Shown piece by piece: positions 41,898-50,615 of a stretch of DNA of 64,000 nucleotides (within the stretch, counting starts at the first letter, position 1; each line of letters begins with the position of its first letter). A model generated the notes under the pieces. That model did no database searches. It saw nothing but the letters and a program-made list of their open reading frames with translations, and was not told where the DNA came from. The DNA is from UBA4416 sp964541155 (lineage in GTDB: Bacteria > Bacteroidota > Bacteroidia > B-17B0 > Aurantibacillaceae). The DNA lies in contig CAZIPC010000003.1 of NCBI GenBank assembly GCA_964541155.1, positions 62,001-126,000 of the forward strand, read 5' to 3'. The translations under genes and the position numbers were made by a program.

Positions 41898-44786
41898 TTA
41901 ATAAATCTTATATGAAAACGAGAAAGATAGAGTTGGCGCTACTTTCGTATTCATAAAAATATTATCATATTGATGTGAATGTGTTAGGTTTTGATTTTCA
42001 AATTCTGAACCTTTATCTAATTTCCCATTATTATTTACATCTTGGTATCTAATTTGATTTTGAGCTAAAGCATCTCTTAAATTCAACTTTAGTTCATACT
42101 TTTTCTTAAATGTTTTTGAAAATTGAAAATCTAAAACATTTCTTGGATTTTCCCAAATACTAGGGTTATTTGTTCCACCAACAATTACTATACGTCTGCC
42201 AATTAAATTGTAAGAAACACTAACTCCCCAATTTTTTTCTGGATCTAAGTATTGTATTCCAGCATTAATAATATATGGAGATTGACCTTGTAATGGTCTT
42301 ACATCTCCACCATTTGTATTGGTGTTATCTATTTTAGATTGTATGTAAGCAAAATTTGAAAATAACGTTGTATTAGATAAAAAATTACTAGAATCATTTT
42401 TGAAAATTGTACTTAGTTTAAAACGGTATTCTAGTTCGCCTCCTATATTTTGTGCCAGAGATGCATTAGCATATGTAGTTGCAAAACCTCCAGATGCAGT
42501 AACACTTGGGTCAAGCACTTGCTCTATGGCGTTTGTTATTTTTTTGTAAAATCCAGAAATAGATACAATTTGTCCAGTTCCAGGATACCATTCAGCTCTT
42601 ATGTCATAATTATCTATACTCGATCTTTTTAAATTTGGATTACCAGAACCTGTATAATTTGTTGTGAAATCTAAAAATTGAAATGGCGCAAGTTCTCTAA
42701 ATTCGGGTCTTGCAACTGTTTTAAAATAAGCTAAACGAAGATTGATTTTTTCTGTAATACCATACACAAAATTAATAGAAGGTAAAATATCTACTACTGT
42801 TGTATCAGCTGTTCCATACACACCATTTACAACTGTAGTTATTTTTTGATTATAAGATTCAACTCTTGCTCCGTATATAAAACGTAATTTGTTTTCAAAA
42901 AATCTTGAGTCATTCATTATATAACCAGCATTTAACATAGATGAAGCAGTATATTTATCAGTAGGTGTAGTTGATTCAACTACTAAAAATCCTCCATCTC
43001 TTCTGCCAGGCCCATTCACAATGCCTATGTTTGAGCTATTAAATATATTTGCATCGTTTAAGTATCTGAGACTATCATTTGCAAATACTTGTGAACCGTA
43101 TGTATAAAAATTGTAACCCAATAATCTTGCTGCAAACTCTCTTTCTCTGTATATATGACTTCCTCCAATTTGCACTTCATGTTTTGATTTACCAATTGTA
43201 TAGGCCCTACTAATATCATATCGCATACTTTTCATTGATTCTAATGTTTTTTGAAAAAGCATAGAACCACAACTACTTGGAGATACGCCTTGTGTTGGAA
43301 TAACTGCAATATATGGTATTGAATCTTCAGGAGAACTTTTAGCCCTTGTCATTCTTCTTAAATTAGGAATTTCTCTTTTAATATCACTATATCCAGCCAC
43401 CCATTTTATTTTGATTTTTGATTTTTCAATATAATGATCGCCGTTTAATTGCGTAGAATAAATATTATTTTGAGTAAACCATCTAACACTAGATTGCTCA
43501 TATATTCCTGAAACGATGTCTGTGCCTCCAGTCCTTGTAATTACTTTATCTTCAGTATTTATACTGTATAAATTTTTTAATCCAATTTGATGATTAGAAT
43601 TTATTTTGTAAGATAAATTCCATAAAGCGCTTGCTAGTGTAACTTTTGAAAATGTAGTATCTTTAAAATCAGTTAATTTAACTAAGTCATAATTAGAGCC
43701 TTGGTCGTTATAATTTCTTCGATTTGTATAAGTTGTGTTTATGTTATTATTGTATGTAATTGCAAAAATACTACCTATATCGCGTTTAAACATTTTCCCA
43801 ACATTAGCTAAAGTATATTGAAAATTCAAATTAGGCATAGCTTTTTGATTTTGAAGAGTCCAATCGTAATTGAATAATCTAGCATCTGCTATTTGTTGTT
43901 GTTTATCTGCCGTAAATCCAGGGTTAGGGTATTTACTAGGCATTGCTCTTGTTCCATCATCTATACCAAGCCAATCTGTTTTACCTCCAGCATAGGTTGT
44001 AAAATTTTTAAACGTTGTTTGAGAATTGTATCCTCCACCAATTGAAATACTTTGTGAATTTTTTTCAGGAATACTTTTTGTGTTAATATTAATAACACCT
44101 CCTGCAAACTCACCTGTCATATCTGGTGTTGCGGTTTTTAAAATTATTATATTGTCCAAAATATTTGCTGGAAAAATATCAAACGAAAATGCTTTTTTAT
44201 CACTCTCAGAGCTTGGTAGTGGTGCTCCGTTTATAAATGCTGAGTTATATCTATCACTCATACCTCGTATGATAGCAAATTTATTATCTTGAATAGTTGC
44301 TCCGCTAATACGCTTAATTACATCACTTGTACTTCTATCAGGTGTCTTTTTAATACTTTCAGACGAAATCCCATCGCTTACAGTAGCGTTGTTTTTTTGC
44401 ATTACAATAAGCGTATTTGTGTTTTCCTTATTCATCTCTGCTTGAATAATTACTTCTCCTAAGTTTTGCGAATTAGATTGATCTAACCCAATATTAAAAT
44501 CACGCACATCCCCTGCTTTTACTATTACATCTATAAATTTTTTATTATCGTATGTTATAAAACTTGCAATCAAAGTGTACTTGCCAGGTTGTAAACCTGC
44601 TATCACATAGTTACCATCAAAATCAGCGGAAGCACCTTTAGTAGTCCCTTCTATTAATACTGTAGCTCCAGGTAATGTTTCTCCAGTTTTTGAATCAATT
44701 ATTTTACCAACTATTTTGCCTGTTTGTGCAACCGTTAATAGTGTTGATATTAAAAGGGAAATACTGAGGATAATTTTTTTAAACAT
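41898..44786 (-). CDS. TonB-dependent outer-membrane receptor with CarboxypepD_reg domain
   Basis: The 962-residue product has a signal peptide ending LLTVAQ (residue 21). A CarboxypepD_reg-like beta-sandwich (22-~108; GKIVGKIIDSKTGETLPGAT, GLQPGKYTL) is followed by a plug domain (~130-250; ISGATIQDNKFAIIRGMSDR, FPANILDNIIILKTATPDM, EFAGGVININTKSIP). A large beta-barrel ends in SFSFSYKIY. No TonB-box is obvious. It would import a ligand across the outer membrane using TonB energy. The ligand is unknown. The T9SS beta-helix protein gene 142 bp downstream, sharing an upstream motif, may encode a surface partner. Phosphate- or metal-related roles are possible only by analogy with PhoB-type neighbours. 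Confidence 0.9.
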   Translation of the reverse strand: MFKKIILSISLLISTLLTVAQTGKIVGKIIDSKTGETLPGATVLIEGTTKGASADFDGNYVIAGLQPGKYTLIASFITYDNKKFIDVIVKAGDVRDFNIGLDQSNSQNLGEVIIQAEMNKENTNTLIVMQKNNATVSDGISSESIKKTPDRSTSDVIKRISGATIQDNKFAIIRGMSDRYNSAFINGAPLPSSESDKKAFSFDIFPANILDNIIILKTATPDMTGEFAGGVININTKSIPEKNSQSISIGGGYNSQTTFKNFTTYAGGKTDWLGIDDGTRAMPSKYPNPGFTADKQQQIADARLFNYDWTLQNQKAMPNLNFQYTLANVGKMFKRDIGSIFAITYNNNINTTYTNRRNYNDQGSNYDLVKLTDFKDTTFSKVTLASALWNLSYKINSNHQIGLKNLYSINTEDKVITRTGGTDIVSGIYEQSSVRWFTQNNIYSTQLNGDHYIEKSKIKIKWVAGYSDIKREIPNLRRMTRAKSSPEDSIPYIAVIPTQGVSPSSCGSMLFQKTLESMKSMRYDISRAYTIGKSKHEVQIGGSHIYREREFAARLLGYNFYTYGSQVFANDSLRYLNDANIFNSSNIGIVNGPGRRDGGFLVVESTTPTDKYTASSMLNAGYIMNDSRFFENKLRFIYGARVESYNQKITTVVNGVYGTADTTVVDILPSINFVYGITEKINLRLAYFKTVARPEFRELAPFQFLDFTTNYTGSGNPNLKRSSIDNYDIRAEWYPGTGQIVSISGFYKKITNAIEQVLDPSVTASGGFATTYANASLAQNIGGELEYRFKLSTIFKNDSSNFLSNTTLFSNFAYIQSKIDNTNTNGGDVRPLQGQSPYIINAGIQYLDPEKNWGVSVSYNLIGRRIVIVGGTNNPSIWENPRNVLDFQFSKTFKKKYELKLNLRDALAQNQIRYQDVNNNGKLDKGSEFENQNLTHSHQYDNIFMNTKVAPTLSFSFSYKIY

Positions 44787-44855
44787 ATTGTCGTAATTTT
44801 ACGACGCAAAAAAACAACACCCAGTTAAGTTTAATATCAATTATATATTACCTTA

Positions 44856-44868
44856 ACATTAAATCAAT
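44856..44868 (-). promoter_or_regulatory. Candidate operator, copy 2 (upstream of TonB-receptor gene)
   Basis: On the plus strand it reads ACATTAAATCAAT, matching 12 of 13 positions with the copy at 41835-41847. It is centred ~76 nt upstream of the receptor start at 44786. Confidence 0.35.
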
Positions 44869-44936
44869 ACTTTTAAAAGTAAAATAAATTAATATTAACT
44901 TAACACAAGTTTTAATAATAAAATTTTAGCAAAAAA

Positions 44937-45341
44937 TTAATCTACCTTATTGTTTTTAATTTTAATTAAATTAGTATTTAGTATTACTATACAGTTTATT
45001 CCTAATTGAGCAGTTTCAAATATTTTTTTCTCGGGATATTGATACTTCAATTCTTTTGAAATAGCTTTGTACAAGCTAGTAAATAAAACAATGTCTTTAA
45101 TTGTTTTTTTTGATAGTTTTGTTTTTAGTGATGGCCTTACACTTAATTCTTTTTTAATATGAGCTATTAAATTAGATGTTTTTATTTTGTTTTCAATAAA
45201 TTCTTGTTTCAATTCATCTTTAGCAATCTGCTTTAATCCCTTATTAATAAGAATATAAGATAAACTAATTGATTCAATAAAATAATTATTATCAAAAGCT
45301 TTCTTGTTTTTATCCATTAATTGTTTAATAGTTGTTGCCAT
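44937..45341 (-). CDS. Small helical protein of unknown function
   Basis: The 134-residue product is Lys/Ile-rich and appears all-helical and soluble (MATTIKQLMDKNKKAF; YILINKGLKQIAKDELK; HIKKELSVRPSLKTKLSKKT). The last ~30 residues are hydrophobic-basic (LGINCIVILNTNLIKIKNNK). I recognise no family. It is co-oriented with the TonB receptor (150 bp upstream of it) and diverges from the canonical response regulator. Clean start and stop, and a 225-bp divergent promoter region, support it as a real gene. Confidence 0.55.
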   Translation of the reverse strand: MATTIKQLMDKNKKAFDNNYFIESISLSYILINKGLKQIAKDELKQEFIENKIKTSNLIAHIKKELSVRPSLKTKLSKKTIKDIVLFTSLYKAISKELKYQYPEKKIFETAQLGINCIVILNTNLIKIKNNKVD

Positions 45342-45543
45342 ATTTATTTATTTTGCTGCCAAACTATGTAAACATTTGTAAACTTTTTATTAAATCTAGT
45401 TGGGTTGCTTACAACATAAAATAGAAAGTTTTTGATAATAAAAACTACAATAAAATACGCAATATTACTATAATATTAACTATATGATATTTATTAAGCA
45501 TATTTCTTAATATTTATTTAACTTTAAACTCAATGTTTAAGAT

Positions 45544-45551
45544 TAACTTTG
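45544..45551 (+). promoter_or_regulatory. Putative -7 box of the canonical response-regulator gene
   Basis: TAACTTTG, an exact TAnnTTTG match, lies 15 bp before ATG 45567. It overlaps the in-frame TTG at 45549, which argues that the TTG is promoter and not start codon. Confidence 0.45.
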
Positions 45552-45566
45552 TGCCAATACAATACG

Positions 45567-46256
45567 ATGAGTACAGAAAACAATTTATATAAAATTTTAC
45601 TTGTTGATGATGAACAAGATATTTTAGATTTTTTAAGTTACAATCTTAAAAAAGAAGGATTTCAAGTATATACTGCCCTTAATGGTAAGGATGCAATTAA
45701 TATAGCCAAAAAAGAATTACCACATTTAATAGTATTAGATGTAATGATGCCAGAAATGGATGGAATTGATACTTGTAGAGAAATTAGAGACATTGCATCT
45801 TTAAGGGATGTAATGATTGCTTTTTTGAGCGCCAGAAACGAAGATTATTCCCAAATTGCTGGTTTTGAAGTAGGTGCTGATGACTATATTACAAAACCAA
45901 TCAAGCCAAGGGTTTTTATTAGTAGAATTAAAGCTCTTTTAAGAAGATATGCGCCTGAACAACAAAAACTTTCTCAGATAGATTTAGGGAATATTAAAAT
46001 AGACCACGAAAAGTACTGTGTTTATAAGGATGATCAAGAAATAACTTTTCCAAAAAAAGAATTTAAATTATTGTCTTTATTAGCTAGTAAGCCTGGTAAA
46101 GTATTTACTCGAGAATTTATTTTAGAGCAAGTATGGGGTGATGAAGTAGTTGTAGGCGATAGAACAATAGATGTTCACATCAGAAAATTAAGAGAAAAAT
46201 TAGGTGATGATTATATTAAAACAATAAAAGGCATAGGATATAAGTTCGAATTTTAA
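45567..46256 (+). CDS. OmpR/PhoB-type response regulator (canonical)
   Basis: I chose ATG 45567 (229 residues). An in-frame TTG at 45549 would add six residues but lies inside a TAACTTTG promoter box. The receiver domain has every required residue: acidic D14-D15, phosphoacceptor D58 (LIVLDVMMPEMDGI), S88 and K110 (DDYITKPIKP). The C-terminal winged helix is FPKKEFKLLSLLASKPGKVF, DRTIDVHIRKLREKLG, IKTIKGIGYKFEF. It is a transcription factor activated by phosphorylation, PhoB/RprY-like. No histidine kinase gene is next to it. Its paralogue at 39022, 6 kb away, has a degenerate receiver; both flank the receptor/T9SS pair. Confidence 0.92.
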   Translation: MSTENNLYKILLVDDEQDILDFLSYNLKKEGFQVYTALNGKDAINIAKKELPHLIVLDVMMPEMDGIDTCREIRDIASLRDVMIAFLSARNEDYSQIAGFEVGADDYITKPIKPRVFISRIKALLRRYAPEQQKLSQIDLGNIKIDHEKYCVYKDDQEITFPKKEFKLLSLLASKPGKVFTREFILEQVWGDEVVVGDRTIDVHIRKLREKLGDDYIKTIKGIGYKFEF

Positions 46257-46286
46257 AAAATAGCGATAAAAGTATCGCTATTTTTT
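46255..46286. terminator. Intrinsic terminator shared by convergent genes
   Basis: AAAAAATAGCGATA pairs perfectly with TATCGCTATTTTTT around an AAAG loop. It follows the regulator stop directly and covers the last codons of the convergent thioredoxin gene. A/T runs on both sides make it potentially bidirectional. Confidence 0.85.
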
Positions 46287-47306
46287 TTGTGCGTTATATG
46301 TTTTTATATAATCAGGCCAAGGTGTTGTTTTATATTTATCTTCGGCGTAGTACGTTAAAATAGGTAGTAAAACTTTTGGACTTAAAAAAGAACCTAAAGC
46401 ATCTAATGTATTTTGCTTATCATCCAATACAGCAATTGTTGGAAATTGTAATTTATTGTTTGTAATCTTAAATGCAAAAGTATGTAACGGATATCCATTT
46501 ATTAAGGTTTTAAAAAATTTTTCATTTTTAAAAATAATTGTGTCATTACTTTCTGCATCAAAATTCATTACATAAAAATGTTTATTGATGTATGTAGCAA
46601 TCGCACTGTCTCTTATGGTGGTAGCATTTTGTACTTTACAAGAATTACAAAATCCTGCATAAATATTAATTAAAACTTTCCTTGGATTTTTTTTCTGAAG
46701 TTTTTCAATCTCATTTAAAGAGTATGTTTTGATATTTACTTTTTTAAAAATTGTGTCATAAAATGTGTGATTAAACTGAGCTGAAAAATCGTCATAAGGC
46801 GATGATTTATACACATTTTCTACTGTGTATATAAGTAATGGTTCTATCTTTTGTTCATCTAAAAATCCTTTAGATAGTAAGCTGTATTCAAAATTAGTGC
46901 CTACAAAAATCGTAGATGGATAACTTAAATTATCTCCTAAAAAATGAATAGCTAACTCGTGTGGTGTTTTTGGATTAGGAGATGTTGGTTTATATGTTTT
47001 GCCATTGTATTCTATTGTGTCTTTGGTTTCTGCATTAAATTTTACAGGATAAAAAAATTGATTAATGTATCCTGCAATATTTGGATTAGAATAAGTAGTT
47101 TTTATCATATGCTTACACCAACCACACCAATCAGTGTAAATATCAATTAAAAAAGGTTTTGGTTGTTTTTTATTAAGGTCTTGGGCTTCCTTTATAGTTA
47201 ACCATTTAACAAGGCCATCCTCTGATTGACTAAGTAATTTAAAACTTAATAATAATGCTAAACTTAAAAATAGTATAATACGCATAGGTGAAATATTTGT
47301 AGTCAT
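46278..47306 (-). CDS. Exported protein with two tandem thioredoxin-like domains
   Basis: The 342-residue product contains two thioredoxin-like modules. The first has CGWC at 61-64 (YTDWCGWCKHMIKTTY), the second CNSC at 220-223 (YAGFCNSCKVQNATTI). Each has its own cis-Pro strand (YPSTIFV, FPTIAVL) and a similar closing segment (VYKSSPYDDFSAQFN versus KYKTTPWPDYIKTYN). This indicates an internal duplication of ~160 residues. The N-terminus is a signal peptide. M8 at 47285 (MRIILFLSLALLLSFKLLSQ) is the more typical start; M1 at 47306 adds seven residues. It is likely a periplasmic thiol-disulfide protein. Confidence 0.85.
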   Translation of the reverse strand: MTTNISPMRIILFLSLALLLSFKLLSQSEDGLVKWLTIKEAQDLNKKQPKPFLIDIYTDWCGWCKHMIKTTYSNPNIAGYINQFFYPVKFNAETKDTIEYNGKTYKPTSPNPKTPHELAIHFLGDNLSYPSTIFVGTNFEYSLLSKGFLDEQKIEPLLIYTVENVYKSSPYDDFSAQFNHTFYDTIFKKVNIKTYSLNEIEKLQKKNPRKVLINIYAGFCNSCKVQNATTIRDSAIATYINKHFYVMNFDAESNDTIIFKNEKFFKTLINGYPLHTFAFKITNNKLQFPTIAVLDDKQNTLDALGSFLSPKVLLPILTYYAEDKYKTTPWPDYIKTYNAQKK

Positions 47307-47358
47307 GTAAATATAAAATTTTATTTTTACATGAAACCGTACATAAAAAAGTTAGATT

Positions 47359-47790
47359 TTATTTTTTATAAGTTATTACTTCCCAAGTATGGTCTCCCAG
47401 CATTTTAACTGTTCCTATGTAGGTTAATGTTTCTGGCATTTTGCCCCAATCCTCAGGGCCTATTAGTAGTAATTTATAAATCTCATTTCTTGTATATAAG
47501 TGATACACATGTCCTATAAGTGGTTCAAAAGATAGTTCAGCTTGATATATTTTTTCTGATATTTCTATTCTTTCTTTTAATTCATTTGCTTGTTGAACAA
47601 GTAGTTCAACCTGTTTTTGAATTTGATTCATTTGAATAGTAGTTTGTTCGCGCATTGCTGTTAATGCTCTTGATTTTATCTTTCCATTATCTTCTGGTTT
47701 TATTACAATTCCTCCTACGTGATGTGAATAGGGAAGTAAGCCCGGATTTTCGGCAACTTTATCTTTATCAATAGGGTTTTTAAACTCCAT
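47359..47790 (-). CDS. DUF2452 domain protein
   Basis: The 143-residue product matches the DUF2452 family. It has the N-terminal NPGLLPYSHHVGG block, a central coiled coil (about 40-80; TTIQMNQIQKQVELLVQQ) and the C-terminal FEPLIGHVYHLYTR with LLIGPEDWG. It is cytoplasmic and soluble. The family is widespread in Bacteroidota and some Proteobacteria; function unknown. It lies upstream of the tandem-thioredoxin gene on the same strand and diverges from recQ. Confidence 0.82.
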   Translation of the reverse strand: MEFKNPIDKDKVAENPGLLPYSHHVGGIVIKPEDNGKIKSRALTAMREQTTIQMNQIQKQVELLVQQANELKERIEISEKIYQAELSFEPLIGHVYHLYTRNEIYKLLLIGPEDWGKMPETLTYIGTVKMLGDHTWEVITYKK

Positions 47791-47910
47791 AAAAGTTAGT
47801 TTATTTAGTTTGTATTTAAAATTTAACTATATAACAACAAATAACAAGGCTTGTTTAGTTTTTTGTATAAGAATGTAATAAATTAGCATTTTACAAAAGG
47901 CTATAAGAAA

Positions 47911-49821
47911 TTGAATCACCAAAAGGATATTTATTTTTATTTGAAAAAGTACTGGGGTTACGATACATTTCGACCTTTACAAGAAAATATTATTCAATCA
48001 ATTCTAGACAATAAAGATACATTAGCTTTATTGCCAACTGGTGGAGGTAAATCCATTTGTTTTCAAATACCTGGGTTAGTTATTGGAGGAACGTGTTTAG
48101 TTGTATCTCCTCTAATAGCTTTAATGAACGATCAAGTACAAAATTTAAAAAATAAAGGTATTAGCGCAGTAGCAATTACTTCTGCCATGAATCCTAAAGA
48201 AATTGATACGGCTCTAAATAATGCTGCTTTTGGTCATGTACAGTTTTTGTATGTTTCTCCAGAAAGAATAGAAAATGAAACGTTTCGTCAACGATTATCT
48301 TATTTGCCAATAGGTCTTATTGCCATCGATGAGGCTCATTGTATATCTCAATGGGGTTATGATTTTAGACCTAGTTATTTAAAAATTGCAGACCTAAGAG
48401 AATATTTTCCGTTAATTAATATTATAGCTGTAACAGCAAGTGCCACAAAAGAAGTGGTTGAAGATATACAACTTAAGTTAAATTTTAAAAATCAACAAGT
48501 ATTTAAGCAATCTTTCGAAAGAAAAAATATTAGATATGTTGTTCAAATTGAAGAAAATAAATTTGAACGGCTATTAAAAATAATTCACAACGTTGGAGGT
48601 ACAGGCATTGTTTATGTTCGTAATAGAAAAAAAACAGAAGAGATTAGCAAATGGCTTAATCAAAATAATATAACATCTTCATTTTATCATGCTGGAATTA
48701 ATTCAACAGATAGGGCATCTATTCAACAAAATTGGATTGAAAATAAATCTCAAGTTATTGTAGCTACCAATGCTTTTGGTATGGGCATTGATAAACCAGA
48801 TGTACGTTTTGTTGTTCATTTAGACTTACCCGATAGTTTAGAGGCTTATTTTCAGGAAGCAGGGCGAGCGGGTAGAGATGAAAAACCAGCTTATGCTGTA
48901 TTACTTTGTAATCATTTTGATGTGAGTTCTTTAAAAGAACAATTTGAAGAAAAAACACCTACTATTGAAAACATAAAACAAACTTATCAAGCTATTTTTA
49001 ATTTTTATCAAATACCTGTAGAAAGCGGTGAGGGCTTATCGGTTGTTTTTGATATAAATGAACTAACCCGTAATTATAATTTAAAACCAATTACGGTGTT
49101 TAATTCAATTAAATGTTTAGAAAAAGAAGGGTATTTTTCATATATAGATGTTGGTTATGAACCTTCTAAAATAATGATAGTAATGGGAAAAGATGATTTG
49201 TATAATTTTCAAATTAAATTTCCAAAATATGAAGCTTTAATAAAAGTATTACTTCGAAGCTATGGCGGATTATATGAGCAATACGTTACTATCAAAGAAA
49301 AAGATGTAGCTTATCGCACTAAAATTTCTGAACATGAGTTAATGTTACAATTAGAAAATTTAAATACTCAAGGAGTAATTTCATTTATTCCTCAAACAAC
49401 TTTACCGAAATTAATTTTTTTACAGAACAGAATTAATTTAAAATTTGAAGCTATTAAACTTTTAAATTATCCCATTTTAAAAGAAAAGGCATTAACCAGA
49501 ATTAACAGCGTGATAAACTACGTATCAAAGCAAAATATTTGTCGTAGTAGATTATTATTGGCTTATTTTGATGAAACAGATTTTAAGGATTGCCAATATT
49601 GTGATGTATGTGTAGAAAAATATAAAAGAAATTTAGAAACAGATGACGGTTTAATTGAAAATATAAAAATAGAGTTAATACAAAAACCAATTCCATTAGC
49701 TGATTTAATAAACAAATTTCAAACTATAAATAGTAAACGTATAAATGCTATAATTAATAAACTGATAGATGATAATGTTTTATTAATTGATAATCAAAAA
49801 TACATTTATTTAAAAAAATAA
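47911..49821 (+). CDS. recQ: RecQ-family ATP-dependent DNA helicase (short form)
   Basis: The 636-residue product has helicase motif I PTGGGKS (K47), motif II DEAH (140-143, IAIDEAHCISQWGYDF) and motif VI QEAGRAGRDEKPA. The RecQ-Ct zinc cysteines are C544, C561, C564 and C567. A winged-helix region occupies the end. There is no HRDC domain, as in many Bacteroidota RecQ paralogues. The only plausible start is TTG 47911; no in-frame ATG precedes the conserved YWGYDTFRPLQ block. It unwinds DNA 3' to 5' in recombination and repair. The next gene starts 1 bp after its stop. Confidence 0.92.
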   Translation: MNHQKDIYFYLKKYWGYDTFRPLQENIIQSILDNKDTLALLPTGGGKSICFQIPGLVIGGTCLVVSPLIALMNDQVQNLKNKGISAVAITSAMNPKEIDTALNNAAFGHVQFLYVSPERIENETFRQRLSYLPIGLIAIDEAHCISQWGYDFRPSYLKIADLREYFPLINIIAVTASATKEVVEDIQLKLNFKNQQVFKQSFERKNIRYVVQIEENKFERLLKIIHNVGGTGIVYVRNRKKTEEISKWLNQNNITSSFYHAGINSTDRASIQQNWIENKSQVIVATNAFGMGIDKPDVRFVVHLDLPDSLEAYFQEAGRAGRDEKPAYAVLLCNHFDVSSLKEQFEEKTPTIENIKQTYQAIFNFYQIPVESGEGLSVVFDINELTRNYNLKPITVFNSIKCLEKEGYFSYIDVGYEPSKIMIVMGKDDLYNFQIKFPKYEALIKVLLRSYGGLYEQYVTIKEKDVAYRTKISEHELMLQLENLNTQGVISFIPQTTLPKLIFLQNRINLKFEAIKLLNYPILKEKALTRINSVINYVSKQNICRSRLLLAYFDETDFKDCQYCDVCVEKYKRNLETDDGLIENIKIELIQKPIPLADLINKFQTINSKRINAIINKLIDDNVLLIDNQKYIYLKK

Positions 49822-49822
49822 T

Positions 49823-50533
49823 ATGACTACATACGGAACTTTATATTTACTGCCAGTTGGTTTAGGTGATACATCAATAGAAAATGTTTTACCAAAACTA
49901 AATTTAGAGTTAGTAAAAACATTAACTTATTTTATTGCAGAAAATGCCAAAGAAGCACGTGCTTTTTTAAAACAGTGCGCTTATCCCGAAATTAGTAAAG
50001 CACAATTATTTTTAATTAATCAACATGTAAAAACAGACGAACTAACTACCTTTTTAAATCCATTGTTAAATGGAGAAAACATGGGATTAATGAGTGATGC
50101 AGGATGTCCTGGTATTGCAGATCCTGGAGCGGATATTATTAAAATTGCTCATAAAAAAGGAATAAAAGTTGTGCCATTAATTGGACCAAGTTCAATTGTA
50201 CTATCAATTATGGCAAGTGGCTTTAATGGACAAAACTTTGCATTTAACGGTTATTTACCAATTGATAAAAAAGATAGAGTTTTAAAAATAAAAGATCTTG
50301 AAAAATATTGTTTAAAAAACAAACAAGCTCAGTTTTTTATTGAAACGCCGTATCGTAATGCTAATTTATTTGAAGACCTTTTAACTAATTTAAGCGCAAC
50401 TACTCAATTATTAGTTGCTACAAATATTACATTAGAAGATGAATCTATTTTGGTGAAACCAATATCTGTTTGGAAAAAATCTCCACAACCTAATTTTTTT
50501 AAAAAACCAACCGTATTTGGTATTTATTTCTAA
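49823..50533 (+). CDS. Tetrapyrrole-methylase-fold SAM methyltransferase (RsmI-like)
   Basis: The 236-residue product belongs to the RsmI/tetrapyrrole methylase group. It shows GTLYLLPVGLGD at the start, LMSDAGCPGIADPGADIIKIA, KVVPLIGPSSIVLSIMASGFNGQNFAFNGYLP and FFIETPYRN. This matches the shorter Bacteroidota paralogue of RsmI, which lacks the HTH-like end of the true 16S rRNA C1402 2'-O-methyltransferase. Function as an rRNA methylase is therefore uncertain. It lies 1 bp after recQ, so they are cotranscribed. Confidence 0.82.
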   Translation: MTTYGTLYLLPVGLGDTSIENVLPKLNLELVKTLTYFIAENAKEARAFLKQCAYPEISKAQLFLINQHVKTDELTTFLNPLLNGENMGLMSDAGCPGIADPGADIIKIAHKKGIKVVPLIGPSSIVLSIMASGFNGQNFAFNGYLPIDKKDRVLKIKDLEKYCLKNKQAQFFIETPYRNANLFEDLLTNLSATTQLLVATNITLEDESILVKPISVWKKSPQPNFFKKPTVFGIYF

Positions 50534-50615
50534 AATTAATGATGTTAAAGTGAGCATTAAATTTTGATTTATTCATAAAAATTCATTAATTCGTAATACG
50601 TAAATCTAATTTTAT

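Noticed and set aside
41771..41956. Plus-strand open frame in the gap between the TonB receptor and T9SS genes
   Set aside because: It overlaps the end of the receptor gene, has low-complexity sequence, and the gap contains regulatory elements for the minus-strand genes.
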